DNA from: Corynebacterium resistens DSM 45100
GTDB lineage: Bacteria; Actinomycetota; Actinomycetes; Mycobacteriales; Mycobacteriaceae
Direction of reading: 5' to 3'
Assembly: GCF_000177535.2 (NCBI RefSeq)
Contig: NC_015673.1
Coordinates: 868,001 to 932,000 of the forward strand
Length of the DNA: 64,000 nucleotides
Shown here piece by piece: positions 8,839 through 18,600 of this stretch (its first letter is position 1; every line of letters begins with the position of its first letter). The translations under genes were made by a program, and so were the position numbers. Below the pieces are notes generated by a model. It saw only the letters and a program-made list of their open reading frames with translations, did no database searches and was not told the DNA's origin.

Positions 8839-9705
8839 CTAGCCTTCCAGCTCCGCCCAGATTCGCGCGTTAAAGCCATCCCAGCGATCCTTAGCCCAAT
8901 CGCCGAATGCGGTATCGGTTAGCACGACCGCCCCGCGTTTCGTCGCACGATGCACCCACAGGAACGTACCGGACTGCCCGAAATGTCCAGCTACGTCCGC
9001 GGGCATTTCAGTGCTCAACCAGTGGGGAGCCTTGTGCCCGTGCAACTCAAAACCCAGCCCCCATGGGCAGGGTACGTGGCGGCCGTAACCGGGAACGATT
9101 CCCGCCAGCTCGTCTCCAAAAACTTCGAGTGCCTGTTCTAGGGTTTGCTCGCTCAGCAAGGTGGGCGTCAAAAATTCGGAAGCAAGCGTAGCCATCGATT
9201 GCAGATCGGAGCTGAAACCGTGGCCGGCGCTGCCTTCCACCGCGATGGAAATGCCGAGGGGTTCGCAGATCGCTTCCCGAATGTAGTCAGCGAAAGCAAT
9301 CTCAGTGGCGCGCTCCAGCTGTGCGGCGAGGATTTCATAGCCAGCAGACGAATAAATGCGGCGTTGCCCTGCAGGTTTTTCCTGCTTGCGGTCTTTGAAG
9401 CTCACGCCCGAGGAATGCGCCAGCAGCTCGCGGATGGTTGGAGCCGGCTCGCCTTCCAGCAGCTCCAACAGGTCAGCATCGACCCTATCGTCGAGCTCGA
9501 AGGCTCCTTCTTCTGCTGCGATCAGCACAGCATAAGCCGTGATGAGCTTGCTCACGCTGGCGAGGGCGAAACTGTCGGCCTCGGAGCAATTTTTAAGTTC
9601 GGTGGTGAAATGGCCCGGCGCTTCACCGGCACCGAGCACCGCTACCGCAGCCTTGCCCACTGGCCAGTCATGAATTTCTTGCAGAATCGCGCTGAGGCCA
9701 CTCAT
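8839..9705 (-). CDS. Serine beta-lactamase / DD-peptidase-like hydrolase
   Basis: The protein has 288 residues of the class C beta-lactamase/penicillin-binding fold. ALASVSKLITAY gives SxxK (Ser50, Lys53), IYSSAGYEIL matches the second motif as Tyr-Ser-Ser rather than Tyr-x-Asn, and GHFGQSGTF gives a C-terminal HxG-type motif. I see no signal peptide, so a cytoplasmic esterase is more likely than a wall enzyme. Its ATG overlaps the TGA of the upstream acyl carrier protein (TGATG at 9705), so the two are translationally coupled. A link to acyl or ester chemistry is inferred from that partner. Confidence 0.75.
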   Translation of the reverse strand: MSGLSAILQEIHDWPVGKAAVAVLGAGEAPGHFTTELKNCSEADSFALASVSKLITAYAVLIAAEEGAFELDDRVDADLLELLEGEPAPTIRELLAHSSGVSFKDRKQEKPAGQRRIYSSAGYEILAAQLERATEIAFADYIREAICEPLGISIAVEGSAGHGFSSDLQSMATLASEFLTPTLLSEQTLEQALEVFGDELAGIVPGYGRHVPCPWGLGFELHGHKAPHWLSTEMPADVAGHFGQSGTFLWVHRATKRGAVVLTDTAFGDWAKDRWDGFNARIWAELEG

Positions 9706-10079
9706 CAGCTAGTTTCTCCCTTGCCTTCCACGAGCTCTACCAAATCGCCGACTGTGGAGGCCTGCAGAATATCTGCCTCCTCAATTCGCACGCCGAAACG
9801 TTCTTCCAGCCGCACCGCAGTATCCACCTTCGACAGGGAGTCCACATTTAGATCCTCGTCCAGTCGCGAGCGCTCGCCGATCTCCTCCCGCTCAATCCCG
9901 GTCGTCGCTTCGAGAATGCGGGCTACCTCAGCGAAAAAATCCCTTACGGCGCCATCGTCTTGCGGTTCTTCTTGTGCCGACGCCGCGCTCGCCCCAGCTA
10001 CGTTTCCCCCTAGGCTGGCGGCAAGTTTGCGCTTGGCCTCCTCAGAAATTCCGCTGGTGGGGCCTTGCGAAGTGGACAT
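9705..10079 (-). CDS. Acyl carrier protein with N-terminal extension
   Basis: The protein has 124 residues. The C-terminal ~80 form an ACP domain with the phosphopantetheine serine in NVDSLSKVD (Ser81). The first ~42 residues are an extra, low-complexity acidic/alanine-rich tail. GAAGGAG on the minus strand fixes the ATG at 10079. It carries acyl chains as thioesters in the cytosol. It resembles the AcpM-type ACP found near aceE in other corynebacteria, and is coupled to a serine hydrolase gene. No fatty acid synthase gene is in view. Confidence 0.85.
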   Translation of the reverse strand: MSTSQGPTSGISEEAKRKLAASLGGNVAGASAASAQEEPQDDGAVRDFFAEVARILEATTGIEREEIGERSRLDEDLNVDSLSKVDTAVRLEERFGVRIEEADILQASTVGDLVELVEGKGETS

Positions 10080-10157
10080 GCATTCTCCTTCAACCCGGTT
10101 GGGGTGCATTAGAGTATTTGAGTCAAATATGTGCACTTATCTTAGCAAGGAGTCAAG

Positions 10158-11210
10158 GTGCCGCAGGTATCCAGAACCCGGCTGCTGGCGCGGGTGGTCA
10201 AGGCGTGGTGGCGTCGATTCAACAAGCGGATGAACAGCACAGCAACCGACGTGCCTGGGTTGGAAAACGTCGACCGTGTGCATTGGTTGAAAGCCGAAGA
10301 TGGTGCTCGATTGCGCGTCTTTGAGGTAGCGGGGGCCGGCACGAAAACGGGCCGGGGGGAAGCCAGCCCCACCTCGAGCGCTGCTGTGACTATTGTGTAT
10401 GCGCACGGGTTTACCCTTAGCGCGCAATCGTGGTGTTTTCAGGTCGATGCGCTGCGGGGTGAATCACGAGTTGCCCGACAGTTGATCCCTGATTTGCGTG
10501 GGCATGCTGGCAGCGCGGGTGGGGATGAGGCAGCGCAGACCGAGGTGGAGTTGGGCGTGGACCTGACCGCTCGCGATTTCGTGCAGATGATTCGCGAGCT
10601 CGCGCCCGGTGAGAAAGTCGTTCTAGTTGGGCACTCTTTAGGAGTGATGACGGTCCTTGGTGCGTTGCGACACATGACAGATGCAGAGCGACAATTGGTG
10701 CAGGGGATCGTGCTAGCCAATGGTGCGGTGGATCCCTTTGCTGCGCGCGGAGTTCCGCGGTTATTGCATCTGCTTCCCATCCGAACAATGCGGGCGGTGG
10801 GGCGAAACACTCCACGCTTCGCCGAAGGGTTCAAGGGAAAAGTCGAGTGGTTGATCAAGCCGGTGATTGCAGCCGCCGTGTACTACAGTTCGCTCGAACA
10901 CGGAAAGTCCGCTCGCTATGACGTAGTGGATTTCCACGCCCAGGAAATCGAAGACGTGCCAATGCGCACCATCTTGGGATATCTAGAGGACCTGACCAAC
11001 CACGATGAACGCGATTGCGTGCCTTTCTTGAAGCACATTCCGGGTGTCATCCTGGCCGGAAATAATGATGCGGTAGCCACAGTAGAACAGTCACGCGTGC
11101 TGGTGCAGCAGTGGCCGTCTGCTGAGCTAAGAGAATACGACGAAGCCGGCCACATGCTGCCAGTGGAGCGCCCGGAAGATGTGAACCGGGCGATCCGGCA
11201 ATTGCTGTGA
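10158..11210 (+). CDS. Alpha/beta hydrolase
   Basis: The protein has 350 residues. A basic N-terminal stretch (VVKAWWRRFNKR) precedes VYAHGFTLSAQSW (oxyanion region) and VLVGHSLGVMTVL, the nucleophile elbow with its Ser near residue 160. EAGHMLPVERPEDVN near the end holds the probable catalytic histidine. The substrate is unknown; an ester or lipid hydrolase is likely. It is divergent from the ACP/serine hydrolase pair across 78 bases and convergent with aceE. Neighbouring ACP and hydrolase genes hint at acyl metabolism. Confidence 0.8.
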   Translation: MPQVSRTRLLARVVKAWWRRFNKRMNSTATDVPGLENVDRVHWLKAEDGARLRVFEVAGAGTKTGRGEASPTSSAAVTIVYAHGFTLSAQSWCFQVDALRGESRVARQLIPDLRGHAGSAGGDEAAQTEVELGVDLTARDFVQMIRELAPGEKVVLVGHSLGVMTVLGALRHMTDAERQLVQGIVLANGAVDPFAARGVPRLLHLLPIRTMRAVGRNTPRFAEGFKGKVEWLIKPVIAAAVYYSSLEHGKSARYDVVDFHAQEIEDVPMRTILGYLEDLTNHDERDCVPFLKHIPGVILAGNNDAVATVEQSRVLVQQWPSAELREYDEAGHMLPVERPEDVNRAIRQLL

Positions 11211-11232
11211 CCGGCTAGTCTGCGGTTAGAGG

Positions 11233-14010
11233 TTAGACCGCTGTGGGATCGTCGATTTGGAAGCGCTGGGCGGCTTCGCTGACTACAGCGCGATCGATCT
11301 TGCCCTCCCTTGCCAACCCAAGGAGGACGGCGACGGTGACGGACTCGGCGTCGATATTGAAGTAACGACGTGCGGCTTCACGAGTATCCGAGAAGCCGAA
11401 ACCATCGGCACCCAAAACGATGTACTCGCCTGGGACCCATTTGCGGATCTGCTCCGGCACACCCGTGGTGAAGTCGGACACCGCAACGAATGGGCCAGAT
11501 GTTCCTTCCAGCTGCTGGGTGAGGAAAGGAACGCGAGGCTCGGCGCTGGGATCGCGAAGCTCTGCGAGTTCGGCCGCCTGACCATCGCGGGCCAGCTCGT
11601 TCCAGCTGGTGACGGAGAACACGTTTGTGTTCACGCCAAACTCGGCCAGCATGCGCTTGGCCTCGATAGCTGCGGACATACCCACACCAGAAGCCAAGAT
11701 GCTGGCGGTGTGCTCCAGTTTCTCGGCTTCGCCTGCGTCACCCGTGGGCTGGTCTTCAGAACCGGTGAGGCGATCAGCAGGGGAGTAGAGGTAGATACCC
11801 TTCAGCAGACCCTCCACATCGAGGTTCTCCGGTGCCGCAGGCTGGTGAACAGGCTCGTTGTACACGGTGAGGTAGTAGATGACGTTTTCGCCACGTCCCT
11901 CGCCATACATACGGTCGATACCTTCGCGGGCGATGTAGGCGATCTCGTAGGCAAACGCAGGATCGTAGGCGACTACGGAAGGATTCGTGGCAGCCAGCAG
12001 TAGGGAATGGCCATCCATGTGCTGCAAGCCCTCACCCGTAAGTGTTGTGCGACCAGCGGTGGCACCAATGAGGAAGCCTCGGGTCATTTGGTCAGCCGCG
12101 GCCCAGATGGAATCACCTGTGCGCTGGAAACCGAACATCGAGTAGAAGAGGTACAGCGGAATCATCGGCTCGCCGTGGGTAGCGTACGACGTGCCAGCTG
12201 CGATGAACGAAGCCACTGAACCGGCCTCGTTGATGCCTTCGTGCAGAATCTGGCCAGCTGTCGACTCGCGGTAGGAAAGCATCAGGTCATGGTCCACTGG
12301 GGTGTAATTCTGACCATGTGGGTTGTAGATCTTCAGGGTTGGGAACCACGAGTCAAGGCCGAATGTGCGTGCTTCATCGGGGATGATAGGCACCAAGCGC
12401 TTCTTGATCTCATCATCGCGCATCAGATCCTTGAAGATTCGCACCAGTGCCATTGTGGTGGCGACTTCTTGCTTGCCGGACCCCTTGAGTGCCGACTTCA
12501 GTTTTTCTACTTCTGGCACCTGCAGCGGCGTGTATTGTGCGCGACGTTCCGGAAGGAATCCACCGAGCTCCTTACGGCGGTTTAGCATGTACTTGATTTC
12601 CTCGGACTCTGGGCCGGGGTTGTAGTACGGCGGCAGGTAAGGATCCTTCTCGAGCTCCTCATCGGTGATCGGAATGTCCTGCTTGTCGCGGAATAGCTTC
12701 AGATCTTCCAGCGCCAGCTTCTTCATCTGGTGGGTGGCGTTACGGCCCTCGAAGTTGTGCCCCAAACCGTAGCCCTTAATGGTGTGCGCCAGAATGACGG
12801 TTGGCTGATCCTTGTTCTCCATGGCCTGCTTGTAGGCCGCGTAGATCTTTCGGTAGTCGTGGCCACCTCGGCGCAGCTTCCAGATTTCCTCGTCGGTCAT
12901 GTCTTCAACGAGCTTTGCCGTGCGAGGATCGCGGTTGAAGAAGTACTCGCGCACATAGGCGCCATCATTGGCCTTGAACGTTTGGAAATCCCCATCCGGG
13001 GTCTTGTTCATCAGATCCACCAGAACACCTTCGGTGTCCTTTTCCAGCAGTGCATCCCACTCGCGGCCCCAAACGACCTTGATGACATTCCAGCCAGCGC
13101 CTCGGAAGAAGCTCTCCAATTCTTGGATGATCTTTGTGTTGCCACGCACCGGACCATCGAGGCGCTGCAGATTGCAGTTGATGACGAAGGTCAGGTTGTC
13201 CAAGTTGTTCAGCGCAGCGAACTGGATCAAACCACGGGATTCTGGTTCGTCCATCTCGCCGTCGCCTAGGAACGCCCAGACGTGCTGCTCGGAGGTGTCC
13301 TTGATGCCACGATCGTGGAGATACTTGTTGAAGCGTGCTTGGTAGATCGCGTCCATCGGGCCCAAGCCCATGGATACGGTTGGGAACTCCCAGAACTCCG
13401 GCATGCCGTGCGGGTGCGGGTAGGAAGGCAGTCCGTGCTCCGGGTTTGAGGCCTCCTGTCGGAAACCGTCCAAATCATCCTCGCTTAAGCGTCCCTCCAG
13501 GTACGCCCGGGCATACATGCCAGGTGAAGCGTGCCCCTGGAAGAACACGTGGTCGCCGCCACCGGGGTGATCTTTGCCACGGAAGAAGTGGTTCAAACCC
13601 ACCTCGTACAGCGGCGCCGCACTAGCGTAGGTAGAGATGTGGCCACCCACACCGATACCGGGCCGTTGTGCACGGTGCACCATGACCGCAGCATTCCAAC
13701 GAATCCACCGGCGGTAACGCTTCTCGATTTCCTCGTTTCCAGGGAAATCCGGCTCCATGTTCGTCGGAATTGTATTGACATAGTCGGTGGAAACCAGCGG
13801 GGGCAGCGCCACACGCTTGGCGGTCGCGCGCTCCAGCAGACGCAGCATGAGGTAGCGGCCACGCTCGGGCCCGGCTGCTTCTAGCAGCGCATCCAGCGAA
13901 TCCATCCACTCTTGGGTCTCTTCCGGGTCGCTGTCTTTGAGGTACGACGCCACGCCGTCCCGGATTAGCGCGAAGTTGCTGTCGCTGAGTTTCTGCTCGT
14001 CATCGGCCAT
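11233..14010 (-). CDS. aceE: Pyruvate dehydrogenase E1 component (homodimeric type)
   Basis: The protein has 925 residues from the ATG at 14010, chosen because AAGGAGG lies eight bases upstream; an in-frame ATG at 14043 lacks a site. [12 protein letters not shown] with the following Asn-rich segment is the thiamine diphosphate motif. The single-chain E1 decarboxylates pyruvate and acetylates the lipoyl groups of E2 encoded at 54.2-56.3 kb. Corynebacteria keep aceE apart from the E2 gene, as seen here. It is divergent from the DUF3052 gene across 380 bases. Confidence 0.95.
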   Translation of the reverse strand: MADDEQKLSDSNFALIRDGVASYLKDSDPEETQEWMDSLDALLEAAGPERGRYLMLRLLERATAKRVALPPLVSTDYVNTIPTNMEPDFPGNEEIEKRYRRWIRWNAAVMVHRAQRPGIGVGGHISTYASAAPLYEVGLNHFFRGKDHPGGGDHVFFQGHASPGMYARAYLEGRLSEDDLDGFRQEASNPEHGLPSYPHPHGMPEFWEFPTVSMGLGPMDAIYQARFNKYLHDRGIKDTSEQHVWAFLGDGEMDEPESRGLIQFAALNNLDNLTFVINCNLQRLDGPVRGNTKIIQELESFFRGAGWNVIKVVWGREWDALLEKDTEGVLVDLMNKTPDGDFQTFKANDGAYVREYFFNRDPRTAKLVEDMTDEEIWKLRRGGHDYRKIYAAYKQAMENKDQPTVILAHTIKGYGLGHNFEGRNATHQMKKLALEDLKLFRDKQDIPITDEELEKDPYLPPYYNPGPESEEIKYMLNRRKELGGFLPERRAQYTPLQVPEVEKLKSALKGSGKQEVATTMALVRIFKDLMRDDEIKKRLVPIIPDEARTFGLDSWFPTLKIYNPHGQNYTPVDHDLMLSYRESTAGQILHEGINEAGSVASFIAAGTSYATHGEPMIPLYLFYSMFGFQRTGDSIWAAADQMTRGFLIGATAGRTTLTGEGLQHMDGHSLLLAATNPSVVAYDPAFAYEIAYIAREGIDRMYGEGRGENVIYYLTVYNEPVHQPAAPENLDVEGLLKGIYLYSPADRLTGSEDQPTGDAGEAEKLEHTASILASGVGMSAAIEAKRMLAEFGVNTNVFSVTSWNELARDGQAAELAELRDPSAEPRVPFLTQQLEGTSGPFVAVSDFTTGVPEQIRKWVPGEYIVLGADGFGFSDTREAARRYFNIDAESVTVAVLLGLAREGKIDRAVVSEAAQRFQIDDPTAV

Positions 14011-14390
14011 GCCGCAGCCCTCCTTGTAGGAAATGAATGGCAATGAGGTCGGGGTGGCCCCATGCCAGCGGGTTCACACCATTCGAACTTACCGCCTAAA
14101 ACTGTGGCCCGCCGTGAGTGGATATGCACCTATAAGCGAATACCCGATTAAGGGTCTTGGGGTTTTCTTGCAGCCAACCAAATGTGCACCGCCGTGAGCA
14201 GGGCGCACGGATAATTTCGAACCACTGTGAATTTCCCAGTGCAAAATCCCCCGATTGTGTTACTTTCAATGGAAGTGGTTACAACGTGTGCTGCGTCATG
14301 TCCAAATCAGTTTCGGTTTTGGGTAAGGCGTGGTGGCGTCGGTAGCTAAAAAATAAATCAAGTGCAACGAAGGAAAGGTAAAAAGCCACC
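14011..14390. other. Intergenic region between aceE and the DUF3052 gene
   Basis: These 380 bases must hold the promoters of two divergent genes. I see no complete gene, no strong hairpin and no operator I can name with confidence. One copy of the dispersed GTGGCGTC motif sits at 14333-14340, and the 17-base string AAGGCGTGGTGGCGTCG is shared with the start of the alpha/beta hydrolase gene near 10200. Confidence 0.5.
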
Positions 14391-14855
14391 GTGGGTAACG
14401 CCCCTGGATCAGCCGTCGACAAGGCGGACACCAAGGCCCAAGAGCAAGGTCAGGAAAGCCATGACTGGGCAGCTGTGCTGAATATTTCGTCCGATGATGT
14501 CGTCCAAGAACTTGGTTGGGACGAAGACTGTGACTCGTCCATCAGTGAGGGAGTAGAGGACACTTTGGGCGAAGCGCTGCTGGATTACGATACCGACGAA
14601 GTGGTGGACGTTGTGCTGTTGTGGTGGCGCGCGGAAGACGGCGACCTCGTCGATGGGCTCGTTGATGCGACACGCAGCCTCAGCGACGATGGTCGTATCT
14701 GGTTGCTCACGCCTGCCCCCGGCAAGGCAGGAGCGCTTGAGCCGGCTGATGTTGCAGAGTCCGCTCAGCTGGCGGGGATGGTGCAGACCAAGTCCGATCG
14801 CTTCGGTGACTGGCAGGGTGCCTGCTTGGTCAACCGTGGCTACAAGAAGCAATAA
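14391..14855 (+). CDS. DUF3052 family protein
   Basis: The protein has 154 residues with a GTG start preceded by GAAAGG. It is acidic, with VVQELGWDEDCD and VVDVVLLWWRAEDGDL, ending in QGACLVNRGYKKQ. This family is strongly conserved in Corynebacteriales as the divergent neighbour of aceE (as in the Rv2239c-Rv2241 region). Its biochemical role is unknown to me. No membrane segment or signal peptide is visible. Confidence 0.8.
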   Translation: MGNAPGSAVDKADTKAQEQGQESHDWAAVLNISSDDVVQELGWDEDCDSSISEGVEDTLGEALLDYDTDEVVDVVLLWWRAEDGDLVDGLVDATRSLSDDGRIWLLTPAPGKAGALEPADVAESAQLAGMVQTKSDRFGDWQGACLVNRGYKKQ

Positions 14856-14940
14856 CCAACGTTTCTTGGTGCAGAAAATAGCCCTCTGACCAGCCGTTTG
14901 GTTAAATCCGCGGGTATCGTGCTACGGTAATACCTGCTTC

Positions 14941-15013
14941 GCGCCTTTAGCTCAGCTGGAAGAGCAGCTGGTTTACACCCAGCAGGTCGGCGGTTCGAAC
15001 CCGTCAGGGCGCA
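14941..15013 (+). tRNA. tRNA-Val (TAC)
   Basis: A 73-nt cloverleaf. The acceptor GCGCCTT pairs with AGGGCGC, the D-arm is AGCTCAGCTGGAAGAGC, the anticodon loop reads TTTACAC (TAC) and the T-arm contains GGTTCGAACC. CCA is not encoded. Confidence 0.95.
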
Positions 15014-15022
15014 CAAGTTATG

Positions 15023-15068
15023 AACGAACCCCATCGGTACACACTGCAGTACCGTTGGGGTTCGTTTT
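15023..15068 (+). terminator. Terminator after tRNA-Val
   Basis: An 18-bp stem with one mismatch joins 15023-15040 (AACGAACCCCATCGGTAC) to 15049-15066, with an eight-base loop and a TTTTTG tail. It is one of the strongest terminators in the window. Confidence 0.9.
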
Positions 15069-15130
15069 TGTTGGTGGACAGGCATAGGATCATCACCAGC
15101 AACTCACGCAGGATCGAGCAGTAGTAAGAG

Positions 15131-16135
15131 GTGCGTTCCGTGAAACAGGTGAATGAGGCAGCCACTGGGCAAAGCCGGCGCGCTGGATGGAAAGTTTTCC
15201 TAACCCCCAGTTGGATTGCTATTGCGATCCTAGTGCTGATGTTCACCTACTTCGCGTTCACCTTCTTGGCCCCGTGGCAATTGGGAAAAGGAGAGCGCAA
15301 AAGCGAAACTAATCACCGCCTCCAAGCTGCGCTAGAGCATGACCCAGTCCCAGTTGAAGAAGTGCTGCCAAAACAGGGGGCAGTGCCACAGGACAAGGAA
15401 TGGACGCACGTTTCTCTACAAGGAAAGTTCGAGCCTTCCAAAGAAGTGCTCTTGCATAATCGACCGGTTGATTCGAGCCCAGCTTTTCAGATTCTTACGC
15501 CTTTTGAAACTAAAGAGGGGTTCACCGTTCTAGTCAATCGTGGTTGGGTGCCACAGGCGGAGGGCGCAAAGATTCCTGATATTCCGCAGCCGCCCACCGG
15601 GGAACGGACTGTCACGGGATTTGTGCGATTGGGGGAGGGGAGTAATCCTGAGGTCGTGCGTGAAGGCGCCGTGCCCCGAACCCAGGCAATAAACCCGAAA
15701 AGCATTGGAACCGCGCAGGGGATCGACCTGGCCCATGATTACGTGCAATTGGATTCTGAAAGCTTGACAGCGCTGAATGGGGCACCGGGCGAAGGAGCGG
15801 CGGCAGAGAAGGCTCCCCGGGCTATTCCGCTTCCGCAGCTGGATAACGGCCCGCACCTCTCGTATGGCATCCAGTGGATCGCGTTCGGCATTTTGGCACC
15901 GATCGGTTTGGCGTGGGCGATCCGAAATGAATTGCGGGAACGCCGCCTAGAAGAACAAGAGCGAGCGGCTGCTGCCGAGGCGGAAAGCGCAGACGTAGAG
16001 ACACCGGCCGAGCAGGATTCACGCCATCCCGACGGGGAATCAACAGAGTCCACTGATCGGTTGCTCGCCGATCGCTACGGGCGCCAGCGCACCCACTTAG
16101 GTGGCAGGAAGAAGCAGCGTGGGGAGCGCTTCTAG
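15131..16135 (+). CDS. SURF1 family cytochrome oxidase assembly protein
   Basis: The protein has 334 residues. An N-terminal membrane helix (about 24-44) ends in APWQLGKGERK. A soluble extracytoplasmic domain contains LVNRGWVP, the core family motif, and a second helix near 240-262 begins YGIQWIAFG. The C-terminal ~60 residues are polar and basic. SURF1 helps insert haem into cytochrome aa3 oxidase. The gene order SURF1-ptpA matches Rv2235-Rv2234. GTG at 15131 or 15140 starts the protein. Confidence 0.88.
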   Translation: MRSVKQVNEAATGQSRRAGWKVFLTPSWIAIAILVLMFTYFAFTFLAPWQLGKGERKSETNHRLQAALEHDPVPVEEVLPKQGAVPQDKEWTHVSLQGKFEPSKEVLLHNRPVDSSPAFQILTPFETKEGFTVLVNRGWVPQAEGAKIPDIPQPPTGERTVTGFVRLGEGSNPEVVREGAVPRTQAINPKSIGTAQGIDLAHDYVQLDSESLTALNGAPGEGAAAEKAPRAIPLPQLDNGPHLSYGIQWIAFGILAPIGLAWAIRNELRERRLEEQERAAAAEAESADVETPAEQDSRHPDGESTESTDRLLADRYGRQRTHLGGRKKQRGERF

Positions 16136-16138
16136 CGC

Positions 16139-16633
16139 CTAGTCTTCAGATTCCACGCGCTTGCGCACGAAGTTGGTGATGCCGGGCAGCGCATTGTTGA
16201 TTTCATAGGCTGTGGTAGCAAAGCCGGCGTCGGAACCGTAATAAGGGTCTTCGACTTCAGGTGCATCGTGGTCACCGATATCGCCGGTGTGGCTAGCGGG
16301 ATCGAAGGCCCGGAAGAGGTAGATCTTCTCGGGATCCACACCATTGTCAATGAGGCCATGGACATGGCCATGATCCATGGCGAGGAACATATCCGCATCG
16401 GCATGGGCCGGGCCGAATTGGGCTGCGCGGTGCGTGGTGCCATCGTAGCCATCTTGAGCGAGCTGAGCGATCGCCCGGCGGTCCGCACCATCACCGACAT
16501 GCCAGCCTCCAAGGCCACACGAGTTCAGCTCCACTGCATTGGCTAAGCCAGCATCTTCTAGAGCTGAGCGCAACATGACCTCTCCCATTGGAGAGCGACA
16601 AATATTCCCGGTGCACACAACTGAGATCTTCAT
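16139..16633 (-). CDS. ptpA: Low-molecular-weight protein tyrosine phosphatase
   Basis: The protein has 164 residues from the ATG at 16633. VCTGNICRSP at the N-terminus is the CX5R phosphate loop (Cys7, Arg13), and VEDPYYG supplies the general-acid Asp and the DPYY signature. It removes phosphate from tyrosine in the cytosol. It lies downstream of a HAD gene on the same strand, as PtpA lies beside PtkA in mycobacteria. In pathogens PtpA is secreted; nothing here shows that. Confidence 0.9.
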   Translation of the reverse strand: MKISVVCTGNICRSPMGEVMLRSALEDAGLANAVELNSCGLGGWHVGDGADRRAIAQLAQDGYDGTTHRAAQFGPAHADADMFLAMDHGHVHGLIDNGVDPEKIYLFRAFDPASHTGDIGDHDAPEVEDPYYGSDAGFATTAYEINNALPGITNFVRKRVESED

Positions 16634-16643
16634 ACCCAGCACC

Positions 16644-17348
16644 CTACCTACTACCAGCTGCTTTCTCGTTGACGAGGTGTCGCAGCTCTTCAGGGGTCTC
16701 GACGACAAAATCCGCTTGAGCACGTTCCTCATCACTGCCATAGCCCCAGCCCACGACCACCACGGGAATGCCGAACTCGCGGGCTCCTTCAATGTCGTGA
16801 ATACGATCACCGATCATCAGCAGATCTTCACGGGCTGGCATCTCCCACCCATCTGCCGTGCTGAGCTTCTCCAGTTCTGCGAGCGCAAAGCCGACTACTT
16901 CCGCTTTGCGGCGCCTACTACCGTCATCGCTAGCAGCAGCAATGACATCGAAGTAATCGAACATGTCGAAGTGCTTGAGTAGGCGGATAGCAGAGGATTC
17001 AGATTTACTCGTCGCCGTGCTCAACACACATCCCGCGGCCTTCCACTGCGCGAGCAGCGCCTTCATCCCGGGGAAAGGCGAGGCCTGTTCCCAACCTCCG
17101 GCCCGCTGATGCACGAGGTAGGAATCCAGCGTGGCGTCGAGTAAAGAACCCTCCAAGCCGAGTGAACGAAGGGTCTCCACCATCGGCGGCCCAGGAATGC
17201 GGCGAGTGAACTCCTCACTCGGCAGCGGCACTCCGTTTTCCTTCAGCGCGTGCTGAAAACTCGCGCGGATGCCCGGGTAAGAATCGGTGAGTGTGCCGTC
17301 GACGTCAATAAGCAATACCTTTGGAGCCTTCACGCTACTAGTGTGCAT
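16644..17348 (-). CDS. HAD-superfamily hydrolase (PtkA-like position)
   Basis: The protein has 234 residues starting at MHTSSVKAP (ATG 17348). LLIDVDGTLTDS is HAD motif I (Asp15, Asp17), STATSK is motif II and LMIGDRIHDIEGA carries motif IV. It looks like a phosphoglycolate-phosphatase-type enzyme. Ten bases separate it from ptpA. In M. tuberculosis the gene in this place, Rv2232, was described as PtkA, a kinase that phosphorylates PtpA. Whether this copy is a phosphatase or a kinase cannot be read from sequence. Confidence 0.8.
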   Translation of the reverse strand: MHTSSVKAPKVLLIDVDGTLTDSYPGIRASFQHALKENGVPLPSEEFTRRIPGPPMVETLRSLGLEGSLLDATLDSYLVHQRAGGWEQASPFPGMKALLAQWKAAGCVLSTATSKSESSAIRLLKHFDMFDYFDVIAAASDDGSRRRKAEVVGFALAELEKLSTADGWEMPAREDLLMIGDRIHDIEGAREFGIPVVVVGWGYGSDEERAQADFVVETPEELRHLVNEKAAGSR

Positions 17349-17430
17349 GAACCCGCTCGTGGCGCCAACGCGAACCCTATTAATCGCTAGGGTGGGGAGG
17401 GAAAACAAGTGGGAAGGATGGACCCGTTTT

Positions 17431-18600
17431 ATGACCTCACAGAATTCTGATGCGTCCCAGGCGGTCACCGTTGCCGATGTGGTCGGCGCGATGGAGCAGG
17501 CGTACCCGCCGCATTTGGCCGAGGACTGGGACAAGGTGGGGCTTATTTGCGGAGACCCGAGCGCGACGGTGCGGCACGTTGCGTTTGCTTTGGATTGCAC
17601 CGATGCCGTGGTGGATCGCGCAATCGCGGATGGGGCGCAGATGCTGATTGTCCACCATCCGTTATTGCTGCGCGGAGTGAATTCCGTTGCCGCTAATACC
17701 CCGAAGGGGCGCGTGATCCATAAACTTCTCACCAACGGCATCGCCCTGTTTTCCGCCCACACCAATGCTGATTCTGCCCGGCCCGGTGTCAATGACAAGC
17801 TCGCGGAGCTTTTGGGTGTGCATCCCGGCCGTCCACTTCGGCCGATCGAGGAGCCTCTGGATAAGTGGGGCTTCACTGTTCCTTTGACAGACGCCGCCGC
17901 GGTCAAATCCGCCGTTTTTGCAGCGGGAGCTGGCAACGTTGGCGAGTACGAGCAGGCATGTTACGAGTTCCCCGTGAAGGGGCAGTTTGCCCCGACTGCG
18001 CAAGCCAATCCGCATATCGGTACTGCCGGCGGAGGGCTCGAAACCGTGGAGGAGTTGCGCGTGGAGTTCATCGCACCACGCAGGTTGCGGGAAAAGGTGC
18101 GTACCGCGTTGCTGCAAGCTCATCCATATGAAGTAGTTGCTTACGACGTGGCTGAATCCCATACCGGGCCTGCGGATCAAGGTATTGGGCGCGTAGGGGA
18201 ATTAGATAGCTCGATGACCTTGCGAGAGTTCGCTGCGCGCGTGGCTGAACGCCTGCCTGTCACGCGCTGGGGAGTGCGCGCAGCCGGTGACCCCGAGGCT
18301 ATGATCCGAACTGTGGCCGTAGCCAGTGGCGCTGGGGATAGTTTCCTGACCCAGATCGCGAAAATGGATGTGGATTGCTTTGTTACTAGCGACTTGCGCC
18401 ATCACCCAGTAGATGAGCATTTGCGGATGGGTGGATGCCCAGTGATCGATACCGCCCACTGGGCATCTGAGTTCCCGTGGTGCGAGCAGGCCGCTGCCGT
18501 CGTACAAAAGAAGGTGCACGTGGCCACCACCGTGATTGATATCCGTACCGACCCGTGGACGGTGCACACAGGAGGAACACAAGATGAAGTGCACGGCTAA
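17431..18600 (+). CDS. NIF3 / DUF34 family dinuclear-metal protein
   Basis: The protein has 389 residues from the ATG at 17431. MLIVHHPLL and FSAHTNAD supply metal-binding histidines near the N-terminus; TSDLRHHPVDEH and VIDTAHWASE supply the C-terminal ones. A central insertion of about 120 residues is typical of the longer YqfO-like members. Biochemical function is unsettled, with a GTP-cyclohydrolase-like or housekeeping role proposed. It overlaps the next gene by 17 bases, as with Rv2230c-Rv2229c. Confidence 0.85.
   Translation: MTSQNSDASQAVTVADVVGAMEQAYPPHLAEDWDKVGLICGDPSATVRHVAFALDCTDAVVDRAIADGAQMLIVHHPLLLRGVNSVAANTPKGRVIHKLLTNGIALFSAHTNADSARPGVNDKLAELLGVHPGRPLRPIEEPLDKWGFTVPLTDAAAVKSAVFAAGAGNVGEYEQACYEFPVKGQFAPTAQANPHIGTAGGGLETVEELRVEFIAPRRLREKVRTALLQAHPYEVVAYDVAESHTGPADQGIGRVGELDSSMTLREFAARVAERLPVTRWGVRAAGDPEAMIRTVAVASGAGDSFLTQIAKMDVDCFVTSDLRHHPVDEHLRMGGCPVIDTAHWASEFPWCEQAAAVVQKKVHVATTVIDIRTDPWTVHTGGTQDEVHG

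Noticed and set aside
14157..14345. Small plus-strand frame ending in KAWWRR before the DUF3052 gene.
   Set aside because: The similarity to the alpha/beta hydrolase start reflects the shared dispersed DNA motif; no start signal is visible.
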